DNA of 64,000 nucleotides from Pholis gunnellus (taxonomy: Eukaryota; Chordata; Actinopteri; Perciformes; Pholidae). Each line of letters begins with the position of its first letter. Within the stretch, counting starts at the first letter, position 1. Below are positions 1 through 12,480 of this stretch, one piece after another. The stretch lies in contig OU342808.1 in NCBI GenBank assembly GCA_910591455.2, positions 25,943,738 to 26,007,737 of the forward strand, written 5' to 3'. The position numbers and the translations under genes are program-made. Below the pieces are notes generated by a model. The model did not search any database. It was not told where the DNA came from and saw only the letters and a list, made by a program, of their open reading frames with translations.

Positions 1-828
1 AGAAGCAGCACGGTCTGGTGGTTGAGCTCTTTACTAATCTTCCTCGTCGCACCGACAAGCTGCGAGCTTCCAAGTCTCTGAAGCCGCAGGAGGCAAATGG
101 ATCTCCACACGTAGATGGGCGAACGCGCTGATTGATCATCTTTGCCATTTGAATAATCAGCTTAGTGCGAGGCGAGAGTGCAACGCACGGGGAGTCACCA
201 TCTTGCTTTAACACCTAAAAAGGTCACCGCTTCAGTCGCTGAGACTCCGGCTCATCGGATAGTTTATGAACTTTACTCGCACTCCGCTCTCCAGCTGTCG
301 ATTCACGGTCGGCAACCAAAGCAGCTGTGCACGCGCTTGTGGCTCCAAATGCCAGCAAATGTTTGGACAATGTGGACTTCCAACACCCAGACATCCTGTA
401 ACAAATGAATACTGTTATGCCTCACACCATAAGAAGCCTGATGGTGCGAGTCTCAGCCGTTTGTATCTCACTCAGGCTCGGATTCGTCGCTCTCCGTGGG
501 CGGATAAATGACCAAACCCGGCAGGACAATTTCATTTTGGGCAAAATGGGCCGAATCTTCGGCATCCTACAGCGCGATCCGACTGTGGGATGAGGTTTTT
601 GTTTGTTTGCTTGTTTTTGTCTCTGCTAGGAATGATGATTATTGAGGACAGGATGTTGTACGCGGTTGCACGTCTCCGTCAATCAGTCAAGTTGCAGTTT
701 ACATCCGTGTCTGTCCGACATGTCATCACTTCATCTTTTTATTCTATTAAACTTTTGTGAGAAATTGTCATAACTAGCATATGAATGACATTTCAGGGTG
801 AAACAAAGACATATGATCAGTTCACACG

Positions 829-885
<57 letters not shown>

Positions 886-3335
886 ATCAAAATACATGGA
901 CAGTTACTCCAAGTCAAAAGTTTACCACGACTATGTGTCAAAAACTTCCACAACTCCTATTCCTGAAACGATTAGTCGACTAACATAAATTAATAAAAGA
1001 TTATTAATAAACGTTTTCTACTTTTACCAAATAAAAGCCACACATTTCTAAGTTCAGCCTCTCTTATGTGATGCTTTTCTGTCCATCTCATTATGAACTA
1101 AAACCCATTTGGGTTTAAGGTAATTTGAAGACGACACATTGAGCTCTGATAACCTGCAAAAGGCATCTGTCCTTATTTACTAACATTTTCAAAACTAAAG
1201 AAAATAATAAGTTAATCAAAAGATTATCAGTGAATTAATAAATAACAAAAATAATCATTAATTGTTACCCCGATAATTCTGCAGTATTGGGATGAATGGG
1301 AGGACACAATTTGAACAAATAAAAACAATAACAACAACAGTGCAGTTCATAGAAAACTAGTGGGCAGTGATGCAGATCTGAATCCCGACTGTCTGGATTT
1401 TTCATCTCATATATTGAAAGTAATCCTCTGAGGTCGCAGTGAGCAGCAGCAGCTTTCAGTTTGACCTTTTTTTCCTACTCAAAAAACGCAGCAGAAACAA
1501 AAATAGCCGAGGCATTAACACTTTAAAAGGCTGACCGCCGACACCGACTGCAGTAATAACACCAGCAGCGGCTGTCATCCAGGCCTCTGACAATTTATCG
1601 GCAGGAATAAAATACAGAAGCAAGAGCGAGCAGACAGGTACACGAGCATCGGAGACGCAATAAGGAGGTGAGCGTCAAATAAAATGACATTGCTGTCAAA
1701 CCCAAAGTGATATTTGCCACAGCTAATACCAGAGGACAACACTAAATCACTGCAGGGAACTCTCAGTTCAGCCGAGCAAAGACTTATTAATTTCCAAAAT
1801 ATTACAAGGAGCCTGTCGCACTTTATCATCGTGGCTCATAATCTCACCCAGAAGATGATGAAGGAGACTCAGACAGCGATTATCCAACATCCAGACGAGT
1901 CTGCAGATTTATCAGTGTTTGATTTGAATAATGAAAAACTGGAGAGAATTGCCATAAAATTGTTCAGAGAACAGCTGACCTCTAGTACTAACCTGACAAA
2001 CTCAAGCGTTGCTTATGTTTTCCAGTCTGCTCCTACATGGGTACCACTTATTTTAAAGCTGCAGTGATTTATTCTATTAACATTGAATTCAATTAAACAA
2101 AAGAAATAATCCGCCAACTTTGGCTTTTTAGCTTCTTTTAGCTCATTGTTTTGGTTTTACCGCACATTTAAATCTACCCAATCCGCACCAAACACACAAA
2201 GACACAACGTTAGCGGCTAGCTGGTGAACATTATGGAGCATTTAGCAGCTTTAGATCCAGATGCTATTTTCAGGAGTTGGTGGAGACCAAAAACAAGACT
2301 TCAAATGAATGACGCTCCATGTCTGCTGCATGTGTTAACAATTGTGATCGTTGTGAACAAAGGGCCAGACGTTGGATTATGTAGTGACTTGCAGGCCTAA
2401 CTACTGTGCTGCAGTTGGTGAACTAACCGCTAACATGCTAGTCAGTCGGAAACTTGCTAGTGCCAATCACAACTATCAAGGTAATCGTCAGTTAGCAAGC
2501 TAGATAGCTTGGTCGCTAACTGGACAATAAGTTTGCAGAGTTTATTCAGAAGATGTATTTGTCCAAATTGACTCTAATGTTGGTCAACGGTGTGATTTTG
2601 ACACAAAAGATTGCAGCAACTGACGCTTCGCTAAGCTATTCTATTAAACTGTCAGAGCTACGTAACCATTGAGCCCACACTGTCACTAACTGCACTCCTC
2701 GAGTATATGTTATCTAATTTTTGGGAAAACGAGAGAAGCAGACAGAAGGGTCTACAACATGCGTTTCAAGGATAAATCCAGGATGTCAAATTGTTTCAGC
2801 AATAAATAAAGGCTGAAAAGATAAAGATAGAAGCTAAAGCTACAGATCACAGTGTCAAAGTGAGCTAACACATTAATAGTGAGCTAAAAGTGAGCTAACA
2901 CGCTAATACACAGCTGGAGATCGAGACAGAAGACGATGAGATTAAGGAACAACACTGTTCCTCTTTATTAATGGTTAGAATCATTAAAAAGCAAAAGCAG
3001 CACATTCAGTATACCTTCAGTAGCTAGCATAGCATAAGTTACATGCTAACGCTAGTTAATGATGTGCTAATGTATGTGCTAATGTTAGCTCCACAGGTTT
3101 TTACGTAGAAACGTAACATTTTAGAAACTTCTCCAGGTTACGAGTATCACTATTACACAACGTTAAACCATGACCAGCAGAGCCGGATAGCTGTCGGACC
3201 CTGGTCAGAGCTGGACGATGCTACGCTATGATTGGACAGTCTGCATCCGAGGGGGGCGTGACTTAGCGAAGGGTCGATTGAATGTCATGTGAAAGGCTGC
3301 AGGGTGACTTAAGTAGAGGACTGGACCGGCCGTAC
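1..3335 (-). other. ypel1: ypel1 intron after the start-codon exon (partial)
   Basis: This is the intron that follows the ypel1 start-codon exon on the minus strand; its 3' end lies beyond base 1. I looked for the next YPEL exon, which should begin with a SFQGSQGRAY-type peptide, and found none, so the gene continues to the left. The stretch holds an (AT)n tract at 829-881, degenerate repeat sequence at about 950-1275 (AT-rich, with TTAATCGATT-like words) and a stretch rich in GCTAGC/GCTAAC words at 2200-3110. No coding exon is supported. A 117-codon open frame at 1714-2067 starts at a non-ATG codon and resembles nothing I recognise. Confidence 0.6.
829..881. repeat. (AT)n microsatellite
   Basis: An uninterrupted AT dinucleotide tract of about 52 bp inside the ypel1 intron. 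Short open frames crossing it encode only Ile-Tyr repeats and are artefacts. Confidence 0.95.
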
Positions 3336-3452
3336 CTTTGAGATGAGCTCGTCGTGGTTGGCCAGGTGTGCCCGGCAGTGGATGCAGCTGTAGGTGCGGT
3401 GGCAGCTCGGCAGGTAAGCCTGGAAGGTCTTTGACTTGGTCATCTTCACCAT
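3336..3452 (-). CDS. ypel1: Yippee-like 1, first coding exon (partial gene)
   Basis: This exon encodes the first 39 residues of a YPEL protein, beginning [20 protein letters not shown] and containing a CIHCRAH segment, so one Cys-x2-Cys pair of the Yippee zinc-binding fold is present. YPEL proteins are about 119 aa, highly conserved, and found in the nucleus and near centrosomes. The ATG is at 3452-3450. The exon ends after AAG at 3336 with a GT donor, a plausible YPEL intron position. The frame is open upstream of the ATG but meets TGA at 3617-3615 inside the same exon, so this ATG is the first usable one. The sequence alone hardly separates ypel1 from ypel2; I choose ypel1 because mapk1 lies beside it, as on human 22q11. 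The remaining roughly 80 codons are outside the window. Confidence 0.9.
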
Positions 3453-3620
3453 GTCAGTCGGGCAGGGCTCTTCGTTGGTGTCCGGGCTGGCACTGGAAGA
3501 GTTGCAGCTCTGCTGGACTTGCTGACAGAAGAAGCACTGGAAGATGCAGGCAAAAGCCGTCGTTGTTGTGGAGTGGGTGTGTGGCAGGCTCCACACAGAC
3601 ACCACGGGAGAAAATCAAAC
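3453..3620 (-). other. ypel1: ypel1 5'UTR part of the start-codon exon
   Basis: The acceptor is a T-rich tract ending CGCCCGGCAG, so the exon begins at 3620 and carries 168 nt of leader before the ATG at 3452. The leader opens GTTTGA, which places an in-frame TGA ahead of the YPEL start and rules out an N-terminal extension. Confidence 0.7.
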
Positions 3621-6360
3621 CTGCCGGGCGAAAAAACAAAAAGTGTTGAGAGGCGCGTCCCGTGCATCCTATTTTTAGAGCTCATGATCTTGATTGCGAT
3701 ACCAATACAAACTCGTATCGTTTGCTCGAGCAGTCATTTGATTACAGTGATCTATCACGTGATTGCGATCGCATGCTGTCGGCTACCAACACGGCTGTGA
3801 TGTAACTTAATATGATGACACGTCAAACAAACCCGTGTTCACGTGAAGCCACACGACATGTTTCACTTGATCACAAACTGATTTCTTATTCATAGTTCTG
3901 TCTCAGTGGACCGATAAAAAAAATGACCCTCAAAAAAGGACAATTTGTTTCTTTACACTTTGTTTTAAGATTAGCTGTAACAGTTTCAACTAATGTCCAG
4001 TGTTTCTCTTTTTAATTATTGGTATATATTTATATCTTTCTATTATTATGTTCATTCACTATTGTTATTGCATTAAATAGAAGAAAGATATAACTGTAGA
4101 TGACTGTGCAACTTCTGTCAGTCAAAAATAAAAAGGAAATACAAAAAACTCTACTGTACTCTATTGTTTTCCCTTTAGTTACATGCGTTTTTAATACTTT
4201 TTTGGTAAGAGTAAGGTATTAATTGTCATGTACCAGTTTCACTTTTTAAACCAGATGTATTATTTTAGTCTTATTTGTGTAGTTCTGGCTGTCATTTCTA
4301 TTGATAATGATTAAGCGATTGCACTAGTCAGATGGGGGCAGACAGGTTGTAAACAAGCCAACAGTTCATCTAAACCACAAAGTCTGGAGTGTGAGAGCAC
4401 CTGAAATGTTGGTTATAACTGTGAGCACTCAACTACAGTAAGAACCAGGAGGTCAGTGTGTAAACTGTAACGGATGTTTACGACGGACAGATTGAGTAAT
4501 AACTTCACTGTTTGCCTTCATTTCTCTTTACAAATAAATGAGTCAAACCTCTGGGTTTGTTCACAATCCGTCAGATCGTCTCACTGCTCCCGTTTGTTTC
4601 TGCGTTCCAGCAATTACTTTGACGAGAAACCAAAACCTTGATCCAAGTTGTAATAAACTCAAAATATAGTATGTAAGTATACGAGCACACAGCATACAGC
4701 ATCACAAAAGATGTGTCAGCAACAAAACTCAAACCAGTTCAGATCATCTGCAGGACAGACCAGAATAGACGAGACAAAGCAGCCGAGACACAACGAGCAT
4801 CTCTGCAGGTGAACAACAGCGCTAACCATTCACCAGAATGAAGACCTGCTCCACCTCCTTTTGTACTCGACTGCTGTCTAGACTTTGGTGTGGCGACCAT
4901 TTGGATTCCAGCTGATCGAATGTGACATTCATGCTTACACTGAAAATATGCATATTTGATCTTTTCCCAAATCGTTTTTAAACCTGGAGCCTCAAACAGT
5001 AGTTCATTTCTAATGATAAGACAATAAGACATACATACTCTGAAAAGAATATCAACTACAACTTTAAAGTTTAGCATTCACATCGTCAAACAGACCAATT
5101 TGGTTTTATTCGACCTATTTCTACACAAACAATCCTTCTCATCTCCCCCCGTTTTTTACACCCTGCTGCCTTTTATTCATCGTGTCTACAGTATTATCAT
5201 TATTAATGGTTTTGTTTGTGTCCGTGGTTTACAGCGAGGGGGAGCTAAAGTGTTCCTGTAAACTTTGACATGATGGCCGTTTGGTGTCTTTAAGTGGACA
5301 TTGAGGTCTCAGGTTAGTTCATACTCATCAGTGAGTTAGTTTATCTTCCTGCAGCGTGTTAATCTGTTGTGTTGCATCTTGTTTTGTTTTCTCTATGTGA
5401 AACACTTTGTGTTGCAATCTTTGCTCAAAAGACATGGATAATGGATTTCTTTGGCCTTTTGGTGGCAACAGAACAAGCTTTAAAACACATAATCCGACAT
5501 ATTATGGCTTTATACGGTTGTTATTGGGTTAAATATGAGCAAACAGTTACTTATCATCCAGCAGACATGGAGCAATATTAACATTAGGAGTCACGTTTCT
5601 GGCCAACTGAATATAACCCTGAAATGTATTCTCCTGTTAGCTCTCTTTTGGTTTCCACCGACTCCTAAGAAACATGATCCGTCTCTTTAGCTACTAAAGC
5701 TACTCAATGTCCTTCTCCAGATAGTTGCTAACTCTGCTCGTCTGCTTTGTTGTTCCTGGTTGATGAGAGCCGTTAACAGTGAAACCGGGAACAGTGAAGT
5801 TGGACGAGCAAAGTTGAATTCACCACTAAAGAGAATAAAAACACGTACTGAACGGCTGTGCTTGTTGTCACGGACCACCTGTCACTCAAACAGCGTGCAG
5901 ACTACGACCTCTTTAGTTGTTGATTAAATTGAGACTGGGTGGGGCCGTTTATCTGCTCAACCACAGTGGCTTTCACTTCTGATATTTACTGCAAAGATAT
6001 ATTAAAGAGCCGGCGTGTTTTCCTTCAGAGACCGGTGACACCGATGAGAGTAAAAACAGAACGATGGACTTGTATGCAAATGTTGAGGGTACTGTTTAGG
6101 TCATACTGTATTTATGTAACTGTGTGATTCTCAACAGAATCACACGGTCTGCTAGTGCTGGGAAAATGGTTTCAGGTCTTTAAAACGTATTATATTACAA
6201 GTACTCATTAGGCAGTATGAGCCATTTCACAATGGTGTATATTATGTTATTGAATAACAATCTGTGCTGCATTATAACTTTATATACTGCCAATGATACA
6301 ACACAGTCATTTGTGTCTTTATATTGATAATTTAAATCTGCAAAGTAACAAAAGCTGTCA

Positions 6361-6500
6361 AATGTAGTGGAGTAGAAAGTAGATTATTTGCCTGGAGATA
6401 AAATATAGAAGTCAAAAAGTAGCATAGCATGGAAATACTCAAGTGGTACAAGTACCTCATAATACAGTACTTGAGTGAATGTACTTACATTCAGCCATAT
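6361..6500. mobile_element. Teleost MITE fragment (TACTTGAGTA family)
   Basis: The stretch has the wording of a very common fish interspersed repeat: GTAGTGGAGTAGAAAGTA, then GGAAATACTCAAG, then ACAAGTACCTCA and CAGTACTTGAGT. Both ends are degraded and no target-site duplication is visible. A related fragment in the opposite orientation is at 13383-13470. Class assignment (non-autonomous DNA transposon) is from memory of the family. Confidence 0.6.
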
Positions 6501-7041
6501 CTTATAACCTGATACTTCTATCAAAGGAGTATTTGTATGTATAACAAAGGACAGACGATAAATAGATAATAAGTGTTGAAATTAGGAAAAATTGTCCTGA
6601 AAAGAATCTTTGTCTTTAAAAATTGAACCATCCACTGCAGCCCAGATGCTCAACAGTCACTCCAACCACCAGCACAGCATAACCAAGGTTTCACCTTGTT
6701 AAACAACAACAACAACAACAACAACAACCCCGCTGCATCCCTGAGACTAAAGAAACACACAATGACAACGAGCTCTAGAAGTTTTCCAGTTGAGCTCAAT
6801 GTGGTGCAACAGGAAGAGCAGCAGCGCCGAGACAGAAGCCAGACAAGCAAAACAAAGGAGCTTCCGCAACTCAACAGGAAGCAGCCGTGACCTGAAGTGA
6901 AGCGCGGCTGCTCTGCAAACACATACTAAACACACATTTACACAACCGGGAAGGTACACACACACACACACACACACACAAAAACAAAGAGGTGGCAGCC
7001 GAACCTGTTGGCCCCCAGATGAGACACATTTCCATACTATA

Positions 7042-7043
7042 CA

Positions 7044-7091
<48 letters not shown>
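7042..7091. repeat. (AT)n microsatellite
   Basis: About 50 bp of TA repeat with one C interruption, in the ypel1 leader intron, flanked within 350 bp by (CA)n tracts at 6956-6981 and 7271-7292. Confidence 0.95.
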
Positions 7092-7092
<1 letters not shown>

Positions 7093-8019
7093 CTGTATAA
7101 TCTGCACAGGTGTCGGAGACATAATCCCAGCATGAAAAAAGGACGAAATCCCCTTTCTGAATTAGCCCAGTTTAACCCCGGCTGCTCGTGGACAGGGAAA
7201 GGTAAACACACACAAAAGAGCTGTGTGTGTGTGTCACCATCAGTGATTGTATCAGCTTTGTGCAGTGCATCACACACACACACACACACACAGAGAAAGA
7301 GGAGACAATAGCATGCTGTTATTTGCATTTAGGCACACTGACAGCAGGACATCCTCCCTTTTTCCTTCAGTGATGCCAAATAAGGACACGTTACCGTCTT
7401 TCTTTGTTGTGGTCCCCTGTGGAGCCAAGTTGCTCACTTCAGGGTATCTTGTCAGTGCATGGTCTTATTTTTGTTCACTTTTTATGCTCTTCCTTTAACA
7501 TTTTATGTATTTTTTCTAAACTATAACAGCTGAACAATACTTTAAATGATGACTTGAATCCTAAAGAATTATTTCCTAGCTCTGGCATTTGTGGTTCTTT
7601 TGTTTCAGCCTTGCTCGCCACATGGTAACAGCTGACATCTTTTTATTTAAAACGAGGTCGTTTTTAAGAACAAACCAAAAGGAAATAATAAAAACAAAGA
7701 GGGAGATGTGAGTCGAGTCGACAGGTAACACAGCTGATATTCAAACTGGGCAAAGTGAAAACAAAGAGGCAGCACACTGCGCGTCTCTGGTAACCAGTAA
7801 CAGGAAGAAGTGTCCAGACAAAAGACTCGCTGCACTCAACACAGAGTCTAACTCAGCAAAGAACCACACATTTAACACAACATGCGTTTATATTTGTATT
7901 CTAAAGAAGTTCATCTTGACACGACGGGCTTTTACAGCGTCCCCCTCTTCTCCTAAAATGTGTTTATCCCCAATAAAGAGCCACGACGCGAGCTCGAGCG
8001 CAACAGTGTCGCTCTATCT

Positions 8020-8020
<1 letters not shown>

Positions 8021-8051
<31 letters not shown>

Positions 8052-8072
8052 TTGTTGTTGTTGTTGTTGTTG
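8021..8072. repeat. (GCT)n-(GTT)n compound trinucleotide repeat
   Basis: About nine GCT units pass directly into about eight GTT units. The tract lies roughly 105 bp downstream, in transcript direction, of the candidate ypel1 leader exon. Open frames here encode homopolymers only. Confidence 0.95.
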
Positions 8073-8176
8073 CTATTGTTTGTTTTTTTCCGAGCCCGAT
8101 GCAGCCTGTGAACCCAGCACGACACCAGAACCAGGTTGTGTGAGGTAAACATTGCCGGGCTGCTGTAGCTACTCAC

Positions 8177-8215
8177 CATCTGGATCATCGGAACAAAACG
8201 CAGCTTGGTGGAAAA
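8177..8215 (-). other. ypel1: Candidate ypel1 39-nt leader exon
   Basis: On the minus strand a pyrimidine tract ending CTTTCTTCAG is followed by 39 nt and then a consensus GTGAGT donor. Both splice sites are strong and the spacing suits a microexon. It lies between the putative exon 1 (11.1-11.5 kb) and the start-codon exon (3.6 kb). If spliced to 3620 it makes a small upstream ORF, ATG ATC CAG ATG GTT TGA (MIQMV). This is prediction from splice signals only; it could also be a cryptic exon or belong to another transcript. Confidence 0.45.
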
Positions 8216-10159
8216 CTGAAGAAAGACAAGAGATGTTTTTCAGTTTGATGTTTTCTTTTCTAAGTTGAATAAATGATTGTCTTCGTCCCAGGCTCTGGTC
8301 CATGTGTGGTGCTGCCAGACGGGGACTTATTGTTGTGTCCTTTGGGTGCTGACGGGTTTCATTTTTTCCCCCAACACGAGCTTTTGTTGTGTCTTTTGTG
8401 TGCGTAATGGACTGGCCTGGTTACTTTGGTACGGAACGTCACCACGTGGGAGGGAGATGGAGCTGTGATTGACAGCTAGGGCTGGCCAATGGGTGGCTGT
8501 GCTGCCTTCAGGCTCCCGTGGGAAAGATGGAAAGCAGGTTCAGAGTGGCATTCAGGTGGACATAAATGTTCCCCCTTTTTTGCAGTCTATTAATGTTATG
8601 TTTTATTTGGAGTATATTTGTTTTAGTATGTGTTCTTCAGCATTTTACATTTGTTTTTCTCACTTTTTGCCATTTTTCTATCTTATTATTTATTGCAACG
8701 ACTTCATCTCCACACGCACATGTGCATATATACATATAATTATATATAAAAGTAAATGTTTTTAAGTAAATTTGTGTGTCGCATTAAGTAGCTACAGTTT
8801 ACGTTTCATTGTTCAACACTATTATGTTTGTAAAATGTCAAATAAAAAAAACGAACCATATTTTTGATTATTTTGGTCAATACTTTGCAGGTTACCATAG
8901 AATTCATTAAGGTTACCCATCTATCATATGATCAATAAACTCAAAGGATCAACATCATGAATCTCATCTTAAATTAAAGTTACCTTTATTCTTTTTATCT
9001 ACATGTATGTATTTGTGCTCAGTTTGGGCTTATAAAACACAGTAATAGAGCTTCTATTGTATGCTTTCAAACACAATGATCCTTTTAGTCCCCCCCCCCC
9101 CCCTCATGTGTTTCACTTCATGTTTCGGGTTGTTGACTTTGGCAACTGAAAGCCAACTTTGCTGAGTTTTAAATGGAGGTGCAAACGCATCACATATAAC
9201 GTGTCTGTGTGTAAATTGTGTCAAAATGGAGAATTATTTATCACAAGCAATATTTATGTTTCAGAGAAAACTAAAATCTGAAAGTTACTTTGTTATTGCT
9301 GAAGAGCTTATTTCCCATGGGGCGTGAACGCGCCACCGGGAGGAGGAGGGAGCGCGCAGACACCCGGATGTGTAAATAAATACAAGAAGAGAATATGAAT
9401 TTCATTCCTCTTCTTTCTATGATATGAAAACGAATACTTTGCGTTTGTCATGCTCAGTTTTCGACCTGCAGCTCTTTGAAGTCATTAAAGGGAAAGTCAC
9501 ATTTGGTTTCTTCATTCAAATTACCCTTTACATTGCACCTATTGCTATTTTAATGAGTCTAGACTTAATAAACGGTACTGTGGGTTATAATCCTCTAAGG
9601 AAAAGGGATCCAGGCTTGTTTTATAAGGCTGTCAAACACAACAAAACATACAATCCGACACCAAGTGGGAGCAGAAACACCAGAGAGTAGAAAGTCCAAA
9701 CAGAGCACCACAGAAACACTACAAGAATATTACAGGAACCCTTTTCCTGAAAAACGCCCACACAGCGAAATCTGAGCCAAAACAAGTTTGGCCCTATTAG
9801 TTATTTTTAGAAACAGAGCATGTCTTTAGCCAAAGCTGAAATTAATATTTTATTGTATAGATGAAAAAAACAAAACAGCAGCCTGATCGCCGCCGCCCAC
9901 CACCTCCTCCTCCTCCTCCTCCTCTTCCTCCTGCTGCTGCTGCACTGTGTATGTGTCAGTGCTGCATCGTCCCTGACATTGGACAGATCCACATATGACA
10001 TCCAATGCCATGAATGATGACATTAACCATAAAACAGCCTAATAACAAAACAGTAATGTGGTTTCTTGCTCTCAATCAAAAGCCTGTCCTCGTTCTACCC
10101 TTGCTTGTCCTGACGTCGTGGACGCGCATGAGCTTCAACACAACAACCACTCATGAACT

Positions 10160-10216
<57 letters not shown>

Positions 10217-11092
10217 TTTTACTGCCTTTGATTACAAATGTATGTATATTGACACTGCAGCACGAGCCCCGTTGTGTTGCAATGCTCTCCAATGTGTTGC
10301 TTCACCGTATGGATGTATGAAAACACAACATTGCACATAACTGCAGCTTCCCTCGGAGGGGCAGGCTTTGTGCGCGCGCGCGCGAGCATTATGAAATCAA
10401 TCCCTTTCGCTGTGTTTTTGTCGCTTGTTCACGTGGCATCATAAGCCCCCCCCCCCAAAAAAAAAACCTGACAGCGATCTGCAGCCAAAGAGATGATGGA
10501 GATGCTGGTGATCATAGCGGAGATAGCGCACGTTATCACATGAAAGGAGCTGCACGTCCGGGTTTTCTTTTCTGCTCTTGAATGTAACTCGAGGATCAAA
10601 TTGCAAAACGTGTCTCATTAAACTAAAGAAAGGAGACATTGTAACCTTATAATTAATGTAAACGGGTTATTATAGGCCTACGGTTATATACATCCTACAG
10701 AATTACAATCCTACAGGAGCATGGAAATAAAAGAATACGACGTAAATACCAAACTAAGTTTCTAGAAGAGTATTATACAAATTATAAGATTGTTACCGTA
10801 AAGTGTGTTTCCATGCATTAGAGGCACTGTCTGCACACAAAAACAGGAAAAAATAAACCTAATACCTTTCAGGTGTTAAATATAATGCAGGCAATACAAA
10901 CTATAAATCCCTTTGTGCAACACACAAGAAACATAAAATATACTAAAGTATAATATCAGCTATAAACTCACTATACAGACACACACTTTAAAGTAAGTAA
11001 TACATTGTAATAGTAGGCTTTTACAGTTATTGTAGTGATTATTCTGACAGACACGCGCGTGTCCTCCAGCAGGTCACTCGCGCTGCACTCAC
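8216..11092 (-). other. ypel1: ypel1 first intron, no coding exon seen
   Basis: Contains a C-run at 9091-9103, a (CTC)n/(CTG)n tract at about 9900-9941, an (AT)n-T22 compound tract at 10163-10220, a GCGC run near 10371-10384 and a C9-A10 stretch near 10445-10466. Short GC-rich patches at 8420-8530 (with a GGCCAATGGG CCAAT word) and 9315-9365 could be regulatory. No coding exon is supported. Confidence 0.5.
10163..10220. repeat. (AT)n followed by T22
   Basis: A TA-repeat of about 36 bp joins a run of about 22 T. Inside the ypel1 first intron. Confidence 0.95.
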
Positions 11093-11500
11093 CCCAAAAA
11101 CACCTCGACTTCCCCCCCTCGGAAACCAAAACAACCCGGGGAAGAAACCTCTTTCTCCGCTGGAGCTGCAGCAGTCTTTGGATATTAGTAAAAAACATAA
11201 AAAAAATTGTAAAAAGAGACCTTCACCGTCCCATAAAGGTAGCAGCAGGCTGTCTATGTCGGGCCGAATGGAATTAAAAAGCCCCCAAAAAACATCAATC
11301 TCCTCGGTGGATCTTCACTGCGTTCATGAGCCAAAGACTTTCTGCGTTAACGCGTAAAATGTGCGGGATATCTCCGGAGGTCGGGTTTGAGTAGAGTCCC
11401 ATCCGTGAGGTGGGTCAGAGTGTGTGCATGTTGGAGCAGCTTGCAGCTCTTTGCAGGGTTTTAACCTCTATACCTTTAGCTCTCCGACGTCAGCGGCAGG
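11093..11500 (-). other. ypel1: Putative ypel1 exon 1 (5'UTR)
   Basis: A CpG-rich stretch that begins about 30 bp downstream of a TATA box on the minus strand and ends at 11093 with a strong GTGAGT donor. No long open frame starts here, as expected for a leader exon. Assignment to ypel1 is by position and strand: it is the nearest minus-strand promoter-like sequence upstream of the ypel1 start-codon exon. Confidence 0.5.
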
Positions 11501-11535
11501 ACGGGCTGTCCCGTCTGCGGCCTTATTTATACCGA
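11485..11535 (-). promoter_or_regulatory. TATA-type core promoter with CRE-like site (ypel1)
   Basis: On the minus strand GGTATAAATAAGG lies at 11533-11521. About 30 bp downstream, where the start site would fall, is a CRE-like GCTGACGTCGG near 11494-11484, followed by a CG-rich leader. The order TATA, then start region, then GTGAGT donor at 11092 fits one promoter and first exon. Confidence 0.55.
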
Positions 11536-12480
11536 TATCCTAATTAGCTCCGTGATGCGCAGCGCGCTTTGAATAATGCACAAACACGGACGTGTCGATA
11601 CGAATGCTCGGTCTGTTTATGAAGTCTTTATACTCTCTTTGGGGTGAATTGTGTCAACTGGTTTTGTTATAAAGCAAATGTAAAAAAAAAAATAGAAAAG
11701 TGCCGAAAAGCGTTGTTTTCATACGTCTACCGATGCTGCCTTTAAGTGCTGCAGGAAATACGAGAAGCAAGCGCACACGATCAACAACGTGGAACATGTC
11801 GGGACAACTCCAGCATGATTATCTTCCCCCAAAGGAAGGAAGGTTTGCAGCCATTTAACACATAACATCACAGGAATACACGGATGAAAATACACAGCAA
11901 CAAATTATGGTGAAAAAAGTTCGAGAATAGTTATAAACACAAACATTAGAACTTTAAACATGTTTTACATACACAGAAACAAGTAAGAATAAGGTATAAC
12001 TTACTTGGGTCCGAAGTCATTCTCCGTGGATGAAGTTGCTTTGTGTCAGTGAGGCGGTTTCGTTGTCGTTTTGTTGACAATATGAGGAAACATTCACCAG
12101 GAACAAAGAACAAAATAGCAAAAGTATCATATGGTTGGTTGTATTATATTTTCAGTTTAGTTGTATACATTTGTTTTAGGTTTGGAAACTTTTGTCATTC
12201 TTTGTCCCGACGTGACTTTCATGTATTTATTTGTATTCCCCGGTGGTCAACAGCTGCTAATACTGATAAATAACCACTTTTTATGTTTTTACTTTCAGCT
12301 TTTACTCGTCTTGTAGCTTTTAAAGCTTCCAAAAAGTTTGAGACAGTCTGCTGGATGTCTTTAAACTCTTACTTCCAAACAAAACAACTGAAAGCACATG
12401 ACTTCATCTTAAACAACTCTTAAATCTGATCTTTGGAGGGGTACGTGAAGGCAACAATAGCCTAGCTACACAGCCGGTTC
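11535..12480. other. Intergenic, nothing recognised
   Basis: Mixed-composition sequence upstream of the ypel1 promoter. A 76-codon open frame at 12043-12273 has no recognisable features. I see no RNA gene or transposon end here. Confidence 0.5.

Larger units (their letters stand above)
3621..8176 (-). other. ypel1: ypel1 5'UTR intron, no coding exon seen
   Basis: Non-coding sequence between the candidate 39-nt leader exon and the start-codon exon. It holds a fish MITE fragment at 6361-6500, an (AAC)n tract at 6705-6727, (CA)n at 6956-6981 and 7271-7292, (AT)n at 7042-7091, a (GCT)n/(GTT)n tract at 8021-8072, and a short perfect hairpin at 6122-6145 (10-bp arms, 4-nt loop). I see no gene on either strand. 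Confidence 0.6.

Noticed and set aside
1714..2067. 117-codon open frame on the plus strand in the ypel1 intron
   Set aside because: Non-ATG start, no recognisable domain, no splice or promoter context.
3309..3605. 98-codon open frame giving ypel1 a 51-residue N-terminal extension
   Set aside because: It starts at GTG, an in-frame TGA lies just upstream in the same exon, and YPEL proteins begin at the MVKMTK methionine.
6747..7328. 193-codon minus-strand open frame
   Set aside because: Made of (CA)n and (AT)n translations; no start context or family.
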